A DNA stretch of 64,000 bases from Enterococcus wangshanyuanii (GTDB lineage Bacteria > Bacillota > Bacilli > Lactobacillales > Enterococcaceae). Location: assembly GCF_002197645.1 (NCBI RefSeq), contig NZ_CP021874.1, positions 1,860,001 through 1,924,000 on the forward strand, given 5' to 3'. The notes under the pieces are model-generated. The model had not been told where the DNA came from. It ran no database searches and saw only the letters and a program-made list of their open reading frames with translations. The position numbers were made by a program, and so were the translations under genes. The first letter of the stretch is position 1. Each line of letters starts with the position of its first letter. Shown piece by piece: positions 61,657 through 64,000 of the stretch.

Positions 61657-62688
61657 ATGAAAAAGACTACTGCGTTTTTTCTAACGATCGGTGTAGTATC
61701 GATGATCATTGGCGGGATCGGCAGTGCCGTTTACTTTAGACGCGCTGAACAATCCATGACAGATACAAAAAAAGAAAGTTACACAGTTAAGAACAATCAA
61801 AATCTAAAAGAGATCCATTTGACGCTTACAGGAAATGCAGAATATTATATTAATACTGAAAGTACTAATAAAGTTGTGATGAATACACGAAGCTCTGCTC
61901 CTGTTTCAATAAAAAGTTCACTAAAGGTTGACGAGAAAAATGGGCAGCTCCTTGTTTCTGCAAATGGAAATAGAAACGAAAAGAAACTGGGTAGCTTTAA
62001 ATTTGACTTTATTAATTTTGACAGAGGCTCATCTGTTTCCTTAACGATTCCAGACAACGCAGAACGAATCGTCATCGATGGCCAATCCTCTGGAAGAATC
62101 AATCTTTCAGGAATAGACGCAAAGAACATCACTGTTAAAACAGAGAACGCTGATGTTGATGCAAACAGCCTAAATACTGAAAAATTGGCTCTTGAGACAA
62201 CGAATGGCTACTTAAACGTCTACACAGATGTTCATGCAGATAAAGCTTCGTTTAAGACAACTAATGGAGATATCAACCTCAATGATTTTGTTGCATCGAC
62301 TTGGTCTGCAATCACTACCTCTGGCGATATCTCTTTAGAATCGGTTAAAGGTATTTCGACTATTGAAACAATGAATGGCGACATTAGTGCCAGTAATCTG
62401 AAAGGTGAAGCTACCATAAAGAGTACAAATGGAAGCTTTGATTTATATGGATCAGAAATTCCTAAACTGTTGAATGTTACGACTCAGCAAGGTGATATCA
62501 ATCTTTACACTGATGAAATTTTATATGATATCGCGATCAATTCAAAAACGACATTAGGTGACAGCACTATTTTCGGTAAGGAACGGACATCATTTAAACG
62601 TGGAAAAGGTTCACGAGTATTTGATCTTCAATCGAATTCTGGTGATATTTCAATCGAAGGACCTGTCGATTCTGAAGACGAAGAGTAG
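61657..62688 (+). CDS. DUF4097 beta-strand repeat protein (LiaG-like)
   Basis: A 343-residue protein with one N-terminal membrane span (FFLTIGVVSMIIGGIGSAVY) and an extracellular solenoid of repeated strands: TTNGDINL, TTSGDISLESVKG, TMNGDISASNLKGEA, STNGSFDLYG. This is the DUF4097/LiaG-type envelope-stress protein. It is coupled to the DUF1700 gene, a pairing common in Firmicutes. A role in sensing or blocking cell-wall antibiotics is inferred from family context. Confidence 0.85.
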   Translation: MKKTTAFFLTIGVVSMIIGGIGSAVYFRRAEQSMTDTKKESYTVKNNQNLKEIHLTLTGNAEYYINTESTNKVVMNTRSSAPVSIKSSLKVDEKNGQLLVSANGNRNEKKLGSFKFDFINFDRGSSVSLTIPDNAERIVIDGQSSGRINLSGIDAKNITVKTENADVDANSLNTEKLALETTNGYLNVYTDVHADKASFKTTNGDINLNDFVASTWSAITTSGDISLESVKGISTIETMNGDISASNLKGEATIKSTNGSFDLYGSEIPKLLNVTTQQGDINLYTDEILYDIAINSKTTLGDSTIFGKERTSFKRGKGSRVFDLQSNSGDISIEGPVDSEDEE

Positions 62689-62701
62689 ACTATTGATCGC
62701 T

Positions 62702-62748
62702 TGAAGGCTGCTTTAGAGCTTAAAAAGTTCTAAAGCAGCCTTCATTTT
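62702..62748 (+). terminator. Terminator of the DUF1700-DUF4097 operon
   Basis: TGAAGGCTGCTTTAGA pairs with TCTAAAGCAGCCTTCA and is followed by TTTTTT. Confidence 0.9.
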
Positions 62749-62819
62749 TTCCGTTCTAAGCTGTGTTCTTAATTATTTGATGTTATAATGAGCATTACGT
62801 AAATGAGAAAGGATTTTTT

Positions 62820-63470
62820 ATGAAAAACAAATTATACTATCAGTTTGCCGGCAGCTGTTTTCTAGTTGTCTTTATGTTTTTAGGTTATGTTGTCCGTTTT
62901 TATCCCGAGTGGCTGAGAGGCTTTGATCAAGCGATCACGTCAGTTGTCCGCGCGCCATATCCTTCGCTCAATCCATTTTTTGTTTGGTATACAAGATTTG
63001 CTGATCCATTGACCGTTGGTATTTTAGCGTTGGCTATCGCATTTATTTTAGCCAAAGGTAAATATTATGCACAAGCGCTGTGGCTTTTGATCAACACAGG
63101 TGGCGTCGCTGGAATTCTCAATCCATTGATCAAGCTTGTCTTTATGCGGCCTCGTCCAACATTGGATCATTTAGTTGCTGAGCATAGTTATAGCTTCCCA
63201 AGCGGTCATTCTACTGGAAGTATGCTTCTTTATGGGACGATTATTTTTCTGCTTCCTCAATTTATTAAAGAAAAGAAACTTTGTCTAGCTTTACAGATTC
63301 TGTTAGGCATCGGTATTTTATTGATTGGAATCAGTCGGATTTATGTCGGTGTACATTTCCCAAGTGATGTATTGGGAGGCTTTTGTTTCGGTTTAGCCTG
63401 GTTATTGATGACTTATCCAATCTATCTCGAAAAGCGATTTGTTTGGCGTTTTAAAAATAAACAGCAATAG
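62820..63470 (+). CDS. PAP2-family phosphatase
   Basis: A 216-residue membrane phosphatase with six spans. The three catalytic motifs are present: KLVFMRPRPTLDH, SYSFPSGHSTGSM and SRIYVGVHFPSDVLGG. Family members dephosphorylate lipid phosphates such as undecaprenyl pyrophosphate or phosphatidic acid; a BcrC-like role in lipid-carrier recycling is possible but the substrate is not fixed. AGAAAGGA lies before the ATG. The radical-SAM gene follows 14 bases downstream. Confidence 0.9.
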   Translation: MKNKLYYQFAGSCFLVVFMFLGYVVRFYPEWLRGFDQAITSVVRAPYPSLNPFFVWYTRFADPLTVGILALAIAFILAKGKYYAQALWLLINTGGVAGILNPLIKLVFMRPRPTLDHLVAEHSYSFPSGHSTGSMLLYGTIIFLLPQFIKEKKLCLALQILLGIGILLIGISRIYVGVHFPSDVLGGFCFGLAWLLMTYPIYLEKRFVWRFKNKQQ

Positions 63471-63484
63471 AAAGAAGAAAAGTT

Positions 63485-64000
63485 ATGTCTGATTTTATAT
63501 ACACGGAAGATCCTAATAAACGTTACCATACTTGGAATTATGCCTTGCGCCAACAATTTGGCGGGAAGATTTTTAAGGTTCCTTTAGATGGCGGTTTTGA
63601 TTGTCCTAATCGCGATGGAACGGTCGCTAAAGGCGGCTGTACATTTTGCAGTGTTTCTGGTTCTGGGGATATGATCGTTGCCCCGCAAGCTCCTTTGCCG
63701 ATCCAATTTCAAAAAGAGATTCATATGATGCATAAAAAATGGCCGCAAGTGGCGCAATATATCGTGTATTTTCAAAATTTTACGAATACCCATGCTCCTG
63801 TTGAAGTGATCCGTCATCGCTTTGAGCAAGTCGTTAACGAAAAAGGTGTTGTTGGTATTTCGATCGGTACGCGTCCAGATTGCCTTCCTGATGATGTGGT
63901 GGATTATTTAGCGGAATTGAATCAGCGCTACTATATTTGGGTAGAGTTGGGTCTGCAAACAACCTATGAAACAACAAGTAATGCGATCAACCGCGCCCAT
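63485..64000 (+). CDS. TIGR01212-family radical SAM protein (partial)
   Basis: The ATG at 63485 opens a frame that runs off the right edge (172 codons seen). The iron-sulfur cluster motif is in FDCPNRDGTVAKGGCTFCS near residue 39, a CxnCxxC spacing of this family rather than the plain CxxxCxxC. VYFQNFTNTHAPVEVI and GISIGTRPDCLPDDVVDYL are standard radical-SAM barrel strands. The YtqA/YhcC-type family has no settled function. It is likely co-transcribed with the PAP2 gene. C-terminus not in the window. Confidence 0.88.
   Translation, partial: MSDFIYTEDPNKRYHTWNYALRQQFGGKIFKVPLDGGFDCPNRDGTVAKGGCTFCSVSGSGDMIVAPQAPLPIQFQKEIHMMHKKWPQVAQYIVYFQNFTNTHAPVEVIRHRFEQVVNEKGVVGISIGTRPDCLPDDVVDYLAELNQRYYIWVELGLQTTYETTSNAINRAH

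Overview
The window is low-GC Gram-positive chromosome, almost certainly from the genus Enterococcus and close to E. faecalis. The evidence is the acpS-alr-mazF cluster, murF-ddl beside a D-glucosaminate-like (Dga-type) catabolic cluster with the DUF4310/4311/4312/SFCGS genes, an AtlA-type GH73 autolysin with LysM repeats next to leuS, an AmaP/Gls24/GlsB stress operon, and T-box leaders. No rRNA, tRNA, IS element, prophage or CRISPR array was seen. Species cannot be fixed without a database search.

Layout. 1-10.8 kb: a truncated secreted-protein gene, a coiled-coil protein and a membrane protein, then envelope housekeeping genes (mazF, alr, acpS, cshA, murF, ddl), a DUF188 protein and a GyrB-like protein that has lost its ATPase residues. 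11.0-22.7 kb: one large minus-strand catabolic region with a PRD regulator, a stand-alone PRD protein, SFCGS/DUF4312/DUF4311/DUF4310, a PTS EIIC, a small membrane protein, a DUF871 (MupG-like) protein, an amidohydrolase, a DgaE-type PLP enzyme, a KDGP aldolase and a KDG-type kinase. It looks like a complete route from an imported (phospho)glycoside or amino-sugar acid to pyruvate and glyceraldehyde-3-phosphate, but the substrate is not known to me. 23.2-33.6 kb: an oxidoreductase, a second MazF without antitoxin, an AT-rich desert, then a seven-gene module of two-component system, two MacB/FtsX-like permeases, one intact and one degenerate ABC ATPase and a kinase-less PASTA protein, followed by udk.

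33.8-41.6 kb: acetyltransferase, HAD hydrolase, rsuA, L25 with a structured leader, DUF960, the Gls24 stress operon, a peptide-binding lipoprotein and a class-I glutamine-amidotransferase-like hydrolase. 41.8-44.8 kb: a polar amino acid ABC transporter behind two tandem T-box leaders. 44.9-47.6 kb: rhodanese, GNAT, and a GH1 6-phospho-beta-glucosidase with a readable promoter, cre site and LicT/BglG-type antiterminator target. 47.7-52.0 kb: a four-gene cell-surface locus (small LPXTG-type stub, secreted protein, membrane-anchored protein, large beta-helix adhesin). 52.2-54.7 kb: an ABC-F ATPase and FosX, likely intrinsic antibiotic-resistance genes, with a small ORF and terminator hairpin between them. 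54.8-60.7 kb: lipoprotein, leuS with a leucine T-box, and the AtlA-like autolysin. 60.9-64.0 kb (plus strand): DUF1700/DUF4097 pair, a PAP2 phosphatase and a truncated radical-SAM gene.

The most interesting parts are the 11-22.7 kb catabolic/transport region, the pseudo-GyrB, the degenerate ABC ATPase with the PASTA protein, the two orphan MazF genes, the tandem T-boxes and the surface-protein locus.
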